DNA from: Alphaproteobacteria bacterium
GTDB taxonomy: Bacteria > Pseudomonadota > Alphaproteobacteria > Puniceispirillales > Puniceispirillaceae
DNA: 7,693 nucleotides
Direction of reading: 5' to 3'
NCBI GenBank assembly: GCA_011525265.1
Contig: WTHV01000165.1
Span: 1 to 7,693, forward strand
Shown here in pieces: positions 1 to 6,020 of this stretch. Position 1 is the stretch's first letter. Every line of letters starts with the position of its first letter. The notes beneath the pieces were generated by a model. That model was given only the letters and a program-made list of their open reading frames with translations. It had not been told where the DNA came from and did not search any database. A program made the translations under genes and the position numbers.

Positions 1-305
1 AGCATGAAATGCTGATGCACCATGCCAATACCACAGGCAATCGCATCTGATGACGAGCGAATATCTGTTTGCGTATCATTGACAAACATAGTGCCAGAAT
101 CAGCTTGATAAAAGCCGTAAAGGATAGAGACGAGTGTTGATTTACCAGCGCCATTTTCGCCGATAATGCCATGAATACAGCCACGCTCAACCTGCAATGA
201 GACATTATCATTTGCCTTCACCGCGCCAAATCTTTTGGAAATATTCTCTAAAACAATAGAAAACGGCGGATGACCGCCGTTTCCTGAATGTGATGTCTGT
301 GACAT
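1..305 (-). CDS. Nucleoside ABC importer, ATP-binding protein (N-terminal part, cut by left edge)
   Basis: This is the first 101 residues of an ABC-transporter ATPase; the gene continues past the left edge. I translated it by hand from the ATG at 303-305. After a poorly conserved leader of about 16 residues comes a typical ABC start (IVLENISKRFGAVKAN), a perfect Walker A motif GENGAGKST (about residues 55-63), and the Q-loop region GMVHQHFML, a form typical of the sugar/nucleoside importer ATPases that work with BMP-family binding proteins. The start is well fixed: the next in-frame codon group upstream ends in the TAA stop of the preceding frame, and no other ATG lies before Walker A. An AAGG ribosome site sits 7 bases upstream and overlaps the stop codon of the binding-protein gene, only 9 bases away, which suggests coupled translation. 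Its permeases are expected further left, outside the window. The inferred role is to power nucleoside import at the inner membrane. Confidence 0.93.
   Translation of the reverse strand, partial: MSQTSHSGNGGHPPFSIVLENISKRFGAVKANDNVSLQVERGCIHGIIGENGAGKSTLVSILYGFYQADSGTMFVNDTQTDIRSSSDAIACGIGMVHQHFM
258..285 (-). terminator. Terminator-like hairpin inside the start of the importer ATPase gene
   Basis: Positions 261-269 and 274-282 form a perfect 9-base inverted repeat (AAACGGCGG / CCGCCGTTT) around a 4-base loop. In the minus-strand RNA the stem can extend to 12 pairs with one G-U, using 258-260 and 283-285. It is GC-rich at the loop side, and its 3' arm runs into a U-rich stretch (UUUUCUAUUGUUUU). 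It begins 20 bases past the ATPase start codon, shortly after the binding-protein stop. Because the hairpin is inside a coding region, it would act as a partial terminator or an mRNA 3'-end stabiliser for the upstream binding-protein message. Translating ribosomes would oppose its folding. The structure is plainly visible; the function is inferred. Confidence 0.5.
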
Positions 306-314
306 AAAGTGACC

Positions 315-1316
315 TTAGTAAGGGCAGTTTGAGTCTGATAGATAATCGTGAACCACGACCTTACCTGAGAGGATATCTGCACGTGCTGATTCAACGGCCG
401 CTTTGATATCTGCTGTGATAAGGCTGGCATTATTTTCATCCAATGCCCAATCAACGCCGCCTTCAGCTACGCCTAGGATATTCACGCCTGATGTAAATTC
501 ACCATTATGCGCATCAATGAATGTTTCATAGGCTGCAACGTCAACGCGCTTTAGCATTGATGTTAGAACAGACCCTGGTGCAAGACCATTTTGGTTTGAA
601 TCAACACCAATGGCCAATTTACCAGCATCAGCAGCTGCTTGGATAACACCGCCGCCTGTGCCACCTGCTGCGTGATAGACAACGTCTGCACCACGGTCAA
701 TTTGGCTTCTTGTTAGCTCAGCACCTTTGGCAGGGTCATTCCATGCTGATGGTGTTGTGCCTGTCATGTTTTGATACACATCTGCTGATGCATTCACTGA
801 CTTCACGCCGCCTTCATAACCACAAGCAAAACGGCTGATAAGCGGGATATCCATACCGCCAACAAAGCCTACCTTACCTGTTTGTGAGGCTTTGGCTGCT
901 GCCACACCTACAAGATATGAGCCTTCATGCTCTTTAAAGGCATATTGGCGTAGGTTCGGAGCATCTAGCCATGATACATCGATGATTGAGAATTTTGTGT
1001 CTGGGAATTCTGCTGCCACTGTTGCAATCGCATCAGCTTGGCCAAAGCCCACACCCAAAATCACTGTTGCACCACGCTCTGCCATGCGGCGCATAGCTTG
1101 TTCACGCTGTGCTTCGTTTGTGACTTCAAATTCCATTACTTCAATACCAGTTTCATTCTGGAATTTTTGTACGCCGTTCCACACACCCTCGTTAAAAGAT
1201 TTATCGAACTTACCGCCTAGATCATAGACCACAGCTGGCTTAATGTCGGCCTGCGCTACAGCGCTCATGCCAACAACACCCAGCATTACTGCTGCTGTTT
1301 TGAACAAATGTCTCAT
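315..1316 (-). CDS. BMP-family (PnrA-like) ABC transporter nucleoside-binding periplasmic protein
   Basis: A 333-residue protein, normal length for the BMP/PnrA family of substrate-binding proteins, many of which bind purine or pyrimidine nucleosides. A Sec signal peptide is clear: a basic start (MRHLFK), a hydrophobic stretch to about residue 20, and a likely cut after AQA at residue 23. There is no lipobox cysteine, so a soluble periplasmic protein is expected. Family hallmarks are the early VVYDLGGKFDKSFNEGVWNG stretch (29-48), GKVGFVGGMDIPLISRF (147-163), YHAAGGTGGGVIQAA (214-228) and IGVDSNQNGLAPGSVL (236-251). The start has a good GGGAG site 7 bases upstream. The mature protein has only two cysteines, C165 and C331 near the C-terminus, which could form a disulfide. 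It lies 13 bases after the oxygenase gene and 9 bases before the importer ATPase gene. The nucleoside substrate is inferred from the family and from the adjacent hydrolase; the exact ligand is unknown. Confidence 0.93.
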   Translation of the reverse strand: MRHLFKTAAVMLGVVGMSAVAQADIKPAVVYDLGGKFDKSFNEGVWNGVQKFQNETGIEVMEFEVTNEAQREQAMRRMAERGATVILGVGFGQADAIATVAAEFPDTKFSIIDVSWLDAPNLRQYAFKEHEGSYLVGVAAAKASQTGKVGFVGGMDIPLISRFACGYEGGVKSVNASADVYQNMTGTTPSAWNDPAKGAELTRSQIDRGADVVYHAAGGTGGGVIQAAADAGKLAIGVDSNQNGLAPGSVLTSMLKRVDVAAYETFIDAHNGEFTSGVNILGVAEGGVDWALDENNASLITADIKAAVESARADILSGKVVVHDYLSDSNCPY

Positions 1317-1329
1317 TTTGTTACTCCCG

Positions 1330-2163
1330 TTATTTTAGACCGATTTCTTTCAGTCTTTGTTGCAGGAATTCTCCTGCGCTAAAATCCTTGTCCAACTTCA
1401 CGTCGGGGCGAGGATGTAAAAAGATAGGCATAGAATAGCGCGATTGATTGGCGCTTGCATCAGGATTCACCACGCGATGCGTTGTTGAGGGATAATAATC
1501 ATGGCTGGCGAGTGATAACATATCGCCATTATTGATTGTGATCATACCTGCATCACAAGAGATATCATGCCAAACCCCTTGCTTATCCTTTGCTTGCAAG
1601 CCAGGCTGTGAGCCAGCAAGAAGCAAAGTGATTAAGTTAATATCCTCATGGGCGGCGGCGCGAATAGCGCCCTCTTCAACCGTCTCTTCCATGGGCGGAT
1701 AATGTAAAATACGCAACAAACTCATCAGTGATTCGCCCATCATCTCATGAAGGGGCATTGTGAATTTGCGTCTCACCTCATCTGGCGTCTCATCTTGCAA
1801 CCAGCTAAGAAGCTCAATACCAAGATTTGTTAAATCATTATGAATGGCTCTTGTCTGTGTCTCCAAGCTTTCTGGCACACGTCCCCATGTATAGACATGA
1901 TAAAATTCTTTTAAGTCTTTGACTGTCTGACCTTTGGCATTTTCTGAACGGAAGGGGAAATAGCCATCTTGATTCTCTGGATCACGCAAAAAATCATGCT
2001 TGGTATCTGAGGCAAAAAAATTGCCCCAATCTTGATAAATTTGCGAAATACGCGCTTCTGTGATGGAGTGATTCGCTAAAACAGCGAATCCCGTATTATG
2101 AAGCGAGCGCGCTAATGCCTGTTTGGCATCTGGTGCTTGATAGTCAATTGTTTCAATATTCAT
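1330..2163 (-). CDS. 2-oxoglutarate/Fe(II)-dependent oxygenase, isopenicillin N synthase-like family
   Basis: A 277-residue non-haem iron oxygenase with the two-part architecture of this family. An N-terminal DIOX_N-like part contains the usual 'GFAVLANHSI' segment (25-34), and the C-terminal double-stranded beta-helix carries the active site. The iron ligands are visible as H172-x-D174 (AAHEDINLITLL) and the distal H229 (TTHRVVNP). R242-x-S244 (SRYSMPIFLHP) is the expected 2-oxoglutarate-binding pair, and LRILHYPP (150-157) is a family signature. All catalytic residues are present, so the enzyme should be active. Family members hydroxylate, desaturate or close rings in small molecules, and sequence alone does not give the substrate. 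Its place between a nucleoside hydrolase and a nucleoside-binding protein suggests a nucleoside or nucleobase substrate; that is inference. I chose the ATG at 2163 over a GTG at 2172 because a strong ribosome site lies just before it. Confidence 0.9.
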   Translation of the reverse strand: MNIETIDYQAPDAKQALARSLHNTGFAVLANHSITEARISQIYQDWGNFFASDTKHDFLRDPENQDGYFPFRSENAKGQTVKDLKEFYHVYTWGRVPESLETQTRAIHNDLTNLGIELLSWLQDETPDEVRRKFTMPLHEMMGESLMSLLRILHYPPMEETVEEGAIRAAAHEDINLITLLLAGSQPGLQAKDKQGVWHDISCDAGMITINNGDMLSLASHDYYPSTTHRVVNPDASANQSRYSMPIFLHPRPDVKLDKDFSAGEFLQQRLKEIGLK

Positions 2164-2168
2164 AACGG

Positions 2169-2174
2169 CCACCT
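2169..2174 (-). promoter_or_regulatory. Ribosome binding site fixing the oxygenase start
   Basis: The minus strand reads AGGTGG followed by five bases and then ATG at 2163. The site overlaps the alternative in-frame GTG at 2172, so that GTG cannot use it. No comparable site precedes the GTG. This supports the shorter 277-residue protein. Confidence 0.75.
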
Positions 2175-2196
2175 AGCTTTTTTGATAGTCTATTAC

Positions 2197-3162
2197 CTAC
2201 TTATCTGCGCCCTGTCCTTGACGCTTGGCATGACAGGCATCACCCATTTTAGATAGACTTAAATAATGCGCCTTCACCTTTTCAACATCAACCCCGATCG
2301 CAATTTTTGCGTTTGTGCGCGCTAATTGCGCATCTGGGACTGTTTGCCCGATAGCAGGCCCCTCGCAGATCACACGTACCGGCACATAGCGGTATTCAAA
2401 CAAATCCGGGTCTGTTAGCGCAATAATGGCGCATGGATCATGCAACACACATAAAACCTCCTCATAAACAGAGGCATAAAAGCGCGCATAGAATTGTGAA
2501 ATATCATTAATGAAACTGCCAATAGAGCCGCTTTCATCAGCAATTGATTGATAGTCTTGAGGATAGCACATCACTTGTGTTGTCACATCAAGCCCTATCA
2601 TCACCACTTCCCATGGCGCGCCAAAGACAATATCAGCGGCATGAGGGTCGTTCCAGATATTGGCTTCGGCATAATCTGTCACATTGCCCGGGACAAAGCC
2701 TGCCCCACCCATAATCGCAACTGATTTCACATGATTCACCAAATCAGGATCACGCTGCAGCGCAATGGCAATATTGGTCAATGGCCCTACTGGGCATAGT
2801 GATATCTCTCCTGAATGTGCGCGGCAGGTCTCAATGATATAATCTGCAGCATCAAGTGCGTGCGCTGTGCCTTTTGGGTTTTGGGCAGGCAGGTCACCAA
2901 ACCCCTCATCACCATGGACATAATAGCTTGGCTCATTGGGCGTTTGGACAAGTGGTTTTGACGCCCCTTTGGCAACATCAAGGGGATAAGCCGCCTGTTC
3001 AGAAAGAAACAGCGCATTGCGTGTGGCTTGTTCAACATTCACATTCCCGAAAATCGTGGTAAGGCCAACAACCTCAATACGCGGGTCAGCAAAAGCCATA
3101 TGAATCGCCATAGCATCATCAATGCCGGGATCTGTATCAATAATAATCTTCTGCTTTTTCAT
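2197..3162 (-). CDS. Inosine/uridine-preferring nucleoside hydrolase family protein
   Basis: A 321-residue nucleoside hydrolase, expected to split the N-glycosidic bond of a ribonucleoside to give free base and ribose, probably in the cytoplasm since no signal peptide is seen. The calcium-binding N-terminal motif DTDPGIDDAMAI is at 9-20 and GNVNVEQATRNA at 39-50. A VGPLTNIAIAL stretch is at 125-135, and IMGGAGFVPGN followed by AEANIWNDPHAA (E166, N168) lines the ribose pocket. GLDVTTQV is at 190-197, and the C-terminal HDPCA (H241, D242) carries the catalytic-type histidine and a calcium ligand. These positions match the numbering of the well-studied Crithidia enzyme closely, so the active site looks intact. 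Base preference (purine, pyrimidine or broad) cannot be read reliably. An AGGAAAG ribosome site precedes the ATG. It lies 36 bases after the kinase gene and 33 bases before the oxygenase gene, consistent with one operon. Confidence 0.93.
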   Translation of the reverse strand: MKKQKIIIDTDPGIDDAMAIHMAFADPRIEVVGLTTIFGNVNVEQATRNALFLSEQAAYPLDVAKGASKPLVQTPNEPSYYVHGDEGFGDLPAQNPKGTAHALDAADYIIETCRAHSGEISLCPVGPLTNIAIALQRDPDLVNHVKSVAIMGGAGFVPGNVTDYAEANIWNDPHAADIVFGAPWEVVMIGLDVTTQVMCYPQDYQSIADESGSIGSFINDISQFYARFYASVYEEVLCVLHDPCAIIALTDPDLFEYRYVPVRVICEGPAIGQTVPDAQLARTNAKIAIGVDVEKVKAHYLSLSKMGDACHAKRQGQGADK

Positions 3163-3198
3163 AATATCTTTCCTGTAGGTTTGGCCTAAATGTGAGGC

Positions 3199-4053
3199 CT
3201 ATAGCTCTGCTAATGCTGGTATGGCATCAGCTGTGCCGAACCTTGTCACTTGAATAGACGCCGCTTTGCTTGCGATTGCCATCGCTTGGCTGATAGATGC
3301 CCCATGTGATAGCTGGGCAAGCAAGAAGCCGAGATAGGTATCCCCTGCCCCAGTTGTATCAACGGCTTTTACCTGCTCAGATGGTTGAAACAGCGCCCCC
3401 TCCTTGCCCCAATAATAGGCCCCTTGCGCGCCTTTTGTGACAACAAGATGTGGCAGACCCCACGCCTCTGGTGCTTTGCCTAATGCCGCCGCAATTTCAG
3501 CAGCTTCCCCTTCATTGACCACAAGCAAATCAACGTCATCTATCAGTGCCAATAGCTTGTCTTTAACAAAGGGGGCGGCAGAATAACATATCTGCAAGCC
3601 TTTTGATTTTGCTGTTTTCAAAAAGGCCTCACCCAAATTTGTCTCATTTTGCGTAAGCGCCCAATCACCGGCCTTTGCGCCTTCAAGTGCCTTTGTCATT
3701 TGGGAGTCTGTTAGCGCATGATTCGCCCCTGCCATCAGCAAGATTTGATTCTCACCAGAGGCATCATCAATCACCACAATCGCATGACCCGTTGGCACAT
3801 CACCACGTGCAATATGCGTTAAATCAACGCCTGCTTGTGCCATTAATGCGATATGCGCCTCATCATCTTTGTGAATTTGCCCAATATGATAGACCTCAGC
3901 ACCGCCACGTGCCAATGCGACTGACTGATTTGCCCCTTTACCACCAAGCCCTTGCGAGAATGACAATGCGCCAAGTGTCTCACCTGGTTTTGGCAGATGA
4001 GGGACTTTGTAAAAATAATCAAGATTAATAGAACCAAGATTAAAAACAGTCAT
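3199..4053 (-). CDS. Ribokinase-like sugar kinase (PfkB family)
   Basis: A 284-residue PfkB-family kinase most similar in layout to ribokinase, which converts D-ribose plus ATP to ribose 5-phosphate. The N-terminal sugar-binding part shows LGSINLDYFYKVPHLPKPGE (6-25) and GGKGANQSVALARGGAEV (37-54). The C-terminal nucleotide site shows VVNEGEAAEI (178-187), VVTKGAQGAYYW (204-215) and the catalytic and anion-hole motif DTTGAGDTYLGFL (232-244), with D238 as the expected base. The ending TRFGTADAIPAL is also ribokinase-like. It is somewhat shorter than E. coli ribokinase (about 309 residues). The ribosome site is weak: AAGG lies 12 bases from the ATG, inside the end of the preceding cysteine-rich gene only 8 bases away, which suggests translational coupling. 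Placed just before a nucleoside hydrolase, it most plausibly phosphorylates the ribose that enzyme releases. Another sugar or a nucleoside is a possible alternative substrate. Confidence 0.87.
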   Translation of the reverse strand: MTVFNLGSINLDYFYKVPHLPKPGETLGALSFSQGLGGKGANQSVALARGGAEVYHIGQIHKDDEAHIALMAQAGVDLTHIARGDVPTGHAIVVIDDASGENQILLMAGANHALTDSQMTKALEGAKAGDWALTQNETNLGEAFLKTAKSKGLQICYSAAPFVKDKLLALIDDVDLLVVNEGEAAEIAAALGKAPEAWGLPHLVVTKGAQGAYYWGKEGALFQPSEQVKAVDTTGAGDTYLGFLLAQLSHGASISQAMAIASKAASIQVTRFGTADAIPALAEL

Positions 4054-4061
4054 AAATTTCG

Positions 4062-4346
4062 TTAGCCTTTATCCTGTGTGATAGAGGGTGATTTTGCCCT
4101 AATCAGCCTTTGTTCATCTCGTTTAGCGCGTTTATCTTCTCTTGTGCTTGCAAGGGCATTTAACTTGCCATCTGCCAAGCAAGAAGGGCATAAACACGTG
4201 CCATCAAGCTGATAGTTGAACTTCATATTCGGGCTTGTCATGCACCAACAATCACCTGCTTCACCGGTTTTACAGCGAAAATCAGCACCGCACTCAGTGC
4301 AAATAGTCGGCACATTGCGCGCCTTATCATATAATTTATCTTCCAT
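4062..4346 (-). CDS. Small cysteine-rich CWC-family protein
   Basis: A 94-residue protein of the cysteine-rich CWC family, whose function is not established. Eight cysteines sit in the first 56 residues: C16-x2-C19, C25, the name-giving C33-W34-C35, then C51-L-C53-P-S-C56. This pattern suggests one or two bound metal ions, probably zinc. The C-terminal third (about 60-94) is lysine/arginine-rich, highly charged and probably helical or disordered. There is no signal peptide. I chose the ATG at 4346, which has GAGG five bases upstream. An in-frame TTG at 4364 would add six residues and has an AAGG site at short spacing, so it is a less likely alternative. The gene sits 64 bases after pyrE and 8 bases before the kinase gene, so it is very likely cotranscribed with the salvage genes. 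Confidence 0.82.
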   Translation of the reverse strand: MEDKLYDKARNVPTICTECGADFRCKTGEAGDCWCMTSPNMKFNYQLDGTCLCPSCLADGKLNALASTREDKRAKRDEQRLIRAKSPSITQDKG

Positions 4347-4351
4347 GCTAG

Positions 4352-4355
4352 CCTC
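4352..4355 (-). promoter_or_regulatory. Ribosome binding site favouring the ATG start of the CWC gene
   Basis: GAGG followed by CTAGC and the ATG at 4346 on the minus strand. It favours the 94-residue form over the TTG start at 4364, though the TTG also has a weak AAGG upstream. Confidence 0.55.
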
Positions 4356-4375
4356 ATGAAACAAATAGCCTTACC

Positions 4376-4399
4376 CATCAGCCTGACAGAGCGCTGATG
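4376..4399 (-). repeat. Inverted repeat (stem-loop) between pyrE and the CWC gene
   Basis: CATCAGC at 4376-4382 and GCTGATG at 4393-4399 are perfect 7-base inverted copies around a 10-base loop, starting 11 bases after the pyrE stop codon. On the minus-strand RNA the stem is followed by GGGUAAGG, not a U-run, so it is not a standard intrinsic terminator. It could protect the pyrE message end or be chance. No other element is seen in this gap. Confidence 0.4.
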
Positions 4400-4410
4400 A
4401 AATGCAAGTG

Positions 4411-5085
4411 CTATTCACCGCCATTGGCTTTTGACCATTCCTTAGGCGCATTTAAAAAGGCCTCAACACGTGCCACCCGCTCTTGTGAATAGGCTGGGTT
4501 TGCCTTAATCGCTGCTAGCACGTCCCACCAGGTGGCAAGATAATGCAAGCTGACATTTTCTTCTGCCAATTTTGCCATCGCATCTTTGAAAATATCATAA
4601 TAGAAAATGACAAAAATATGATTTACCTCAGCGCCTGCTGTACGAATGGCATTGATGAAATTCAGCTTTGAGCCACCATCAGTTGCCAAATCTTCGACAA
4701 GCAAAATATGCTGACCCTCTTCGATAAGCCCTTCAATTTGCGCATCGCGGCCAAAGCCTTTTGGCTTTTTGCGGATATATTGCATGGGCTTGTCCATATT
4801 CTCAGACATCCAAGCGGCAAAAGGTATGCCTGCTGTCTCACCACCTGCCACAGCATCATAAGGCTTATCAGCTGATAGCGATGACATCATTTTTGCGCCT
4901 TCATCCATCAAAAAGCGTCTGATTTCAGGAAAAGAAATAATCTTTCGGCAATCAATATAAACAGGGCTCGCCTTGCCTGAGGTGAAAATAAACGGCTTAT
5001 CATCAGAGATATGCACCGCTTCAATATCAAGAAGCATTTGGGCAACTTTTTGGCCAACGGGCAGTAACTCATCTTGGCTCATCAT
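4411..5085 (-). CDS. pyrE: Orotate phosphoribosyltransferase
   Basis: A 224-residue cytoplasmic enzyme of pyrimidine synthesis that joins orotate to PRPP, giving orotidine 5'-phosphate and pyrophosphate. The visible signature regions are FTSGKASPVYIDCRKIISFP (34-53), the GGETAGIPFAAW segment (81-92), the lysine-rich flexible catalytic loop YIRKKPKGFG (103-112), and the PRPP-binding loop VEDLATDGGSK (130-140) with its acidic pair E131/D132. This version, with KKPKGFG and TDGGS, resembles the longer form seen in many alphaproteobacteria. Two adjacent ATG codons (5085 and 5082) are possible starts; a GA-rich AAGAAAGAG stretch lies upstream of both and the choice changes one residue. The gene opens the salvage block after a 122-base gap. 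It is usually a stand-alone or pyrimidine-cluster gene, so its linkage to ribose and nucleoside genes is notable and hints at PRPP-dependent reuse of imported bases. Confidence 0.95.
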   Translation of the reverse strand: MMSQDELLPVGQKVAQMLLDIEAVHISDDKPFIFTSGKASPVYIDCRKIISFPEIRRFLMDEGAKMMSSLSADKPYDAVAGGETAGIPFAAWMSENMDKPMQYIRKKPKGFGRDAQIEGLIEEGQHILLVEDLATDGGSKLNFINAIRTAGAEVNHIFVIFYYDIFKDAMAKLAEENVSLHYLATWWDVLAAIKANPAYSQERVARVEAFLNAPKEWSKANGGE

Positions 5086-5121
5086 CTTATCTCTTTCTTG
5101 TCTTAACCGCTTGTCACGCGC

Positions 5122-5154
5122 ACCTTGTTTTGCAAAAGGTCGCTTCTATATATC
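5122..5154 (-). promoter_or_regulatory. Possible pyrE operon promoter with near-palindrome at the likely transcript start
   Basis: The 122-base gap between potI and pyrE is the largest in the window. It contains an AT-rich GATATATAG (5146-5154) that could serve as a -10 element, but I find no good -35 at the proper spacing. Just downstream, 5122-5140 is an imperfect palindrome (ACCTT...AAGGT flanking a TTTTGCAAAA core) that would sit at about the transcript start or in the leader. It could be an operator or a leader hairpin. The assignment rests on base pattern only. Confidence 0.3.
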
Positions 5155-5207
5155 TGTGCCAGTTCTACCCTAGCGAGGTATGAAAATCCAGTCCTTGCGC
5201 GCACTGA

Positions 5208-6020
5208 CTAGGTCATATCATCTGGTTTTTTGCGCCTCATGAAAAAGGCGCCCATCGTGACACCAACACCAATGATAACAATCATTAATGTCGCAATGGC
5301 ATTAATTTCTGGCGTTACCCCAAGGCGCACTTTGGAAAAGATCACAATCGGCAATGTTGACGAGCCTGGGCCACTGACAAAACTGGCAATCACCAAATCA
5401 TCAAAGCTTAAGGTGAATGTCAAAAGCCATGCTGAAATGATAGCAGGGGCAATAAGAGGCAATGTGACAGAGAAAAAGACAAAAGGTTGTCTTGCCCCTA
5501 AATCCATTGCCGCCTCTTCCAGCCCTTTATCAAATTGCCGTAAACGTGCTTGAATGACGACGGCTGCAAAACACATCCCAAAGGTTGCATGAGCGATGAT
5601 AATCGTATCAATCCCCCGTCCCTGTGGCCAGCCAAGCAGCTGTTCCATCGCGATGAATAACAACAGCATTGATAAGCCCATCACCACCTCTGGTATTACC
5701 AAAGGCGCAGAGGCAAGCGCTGAGAGTAACAGGCGGCCACGAAACCGGCCAAAACGCACAAAGCACGCCGCAATCAGCACACCAAATATTGTCGATAAGC
5801 TTGCCGCTACACCAGCGATTAATAAAGATTTCCCAAGTGCCTCAAGCAAAGCCTCATTACCGAATAAAACGCCATACCATTTCCATGAAAATCCTGCCCA
5901 TACAGATGATAATTTGCCAGCATTAAAGCTATAGACCATCATGACAACAACAGGAATATAAAGTGCCAAAAAGCCACATATGCCAAGAAGGATAAACAGA
6001 CGCGGAACTTGCCTAACCAT
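5208..6020 (-). CDS. potI: Polyamine ABC importer permease, PotI/PotC type
   Basis: A 270-residue inner-membrane permease with the usual six hydrophobic segments of this family; clear examples are at about 7-31, 65-90, 100-127, 139-157, 188-210 and 240-261. The coupling EAA loop is visible at 169-189: EEAAMDLGARQ, then VTLPLIAP. Diagnostic for the PotI/PotC group is the SFDDLVIASFVSGPG run (205-219) followed by STLPIVIFSKVRLGVTPEIN, which looks closer to PotI (putrescine) than PotC. Its start codon overlaps the stop of the upstream permease by one base (TGATG), and a canonical AGGAGG lies 7 bases upstream, so the two permeases should be made in equal amounts. The substrate is inferred: putrescine is most likely, spermidine or another cationic compound is possible. 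It is the last gene of the transporter block; I see no clear intrinsic terminator after it. Confidence 0.9.
   Translation of the reverse strand: MVRQVPRLFILLGICGFLALYIPVVVMMVYSFNAGKLSSVWAGFSWKWYGVLFGNEALLEALGKSLLIAGVAASLSTIFGVLIAACFVRFGRFRGRLLLSALASAPLVIPEVVMGLSMLLLFIAMEQLLGWPQGRGIDTIIIAHATFGMCFAAVVIQARLRQFDKGLEEAAMDLGARQPFVFFSVTLPLIAPAIISAWLLTFTLSFDDLVIASFVSGPGSSTLPIVIFSKVRLGVTPEINAIATLMIVIIGVGVTMGAFFMRRKKPDDMT

Noticed and set aside
248..454. 68-residue minus-strand open frame bridging the binding protein and ATPase genes
   Set aside because: It is out of frame with two strongly supported genes and has no domain signal.
892..1227. 111-residue plus-strand open frame
   Set aside because: Antisense to the nucleoside-binding protein gene, which has a clear signal peptide and family motifs.
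2164..2172. GTG start for the oxygenase at 2172
   Set aside because: The AGGTGG ribosome site overlaps this GTG and is spaced correctly only for the ATG at 2163.
3182..3199. Possible terminator between the kinase and nucleoside hydrolase genes (GGCCT / AGGCC)
   Set aside because: Only a 5-base stem with a 7-base loop and no U-run; too weak to separate two genes that fit one operon.
3675..4028. 117-residue plus-strand open frame
   Set aside because: It lies antisense within the ribokinase gene, whose protein has clear PfkB motifs; the plus-strand translation has low complexity (many His, Leu, Pro) and no recognisable domain.
5596..5934. 112-residue plus-strand open frame
   Set aside because: Antisense to the PotI-like permease gene; its composition is that expected from reading membrane-protein codons backwards, with no family resemblance.
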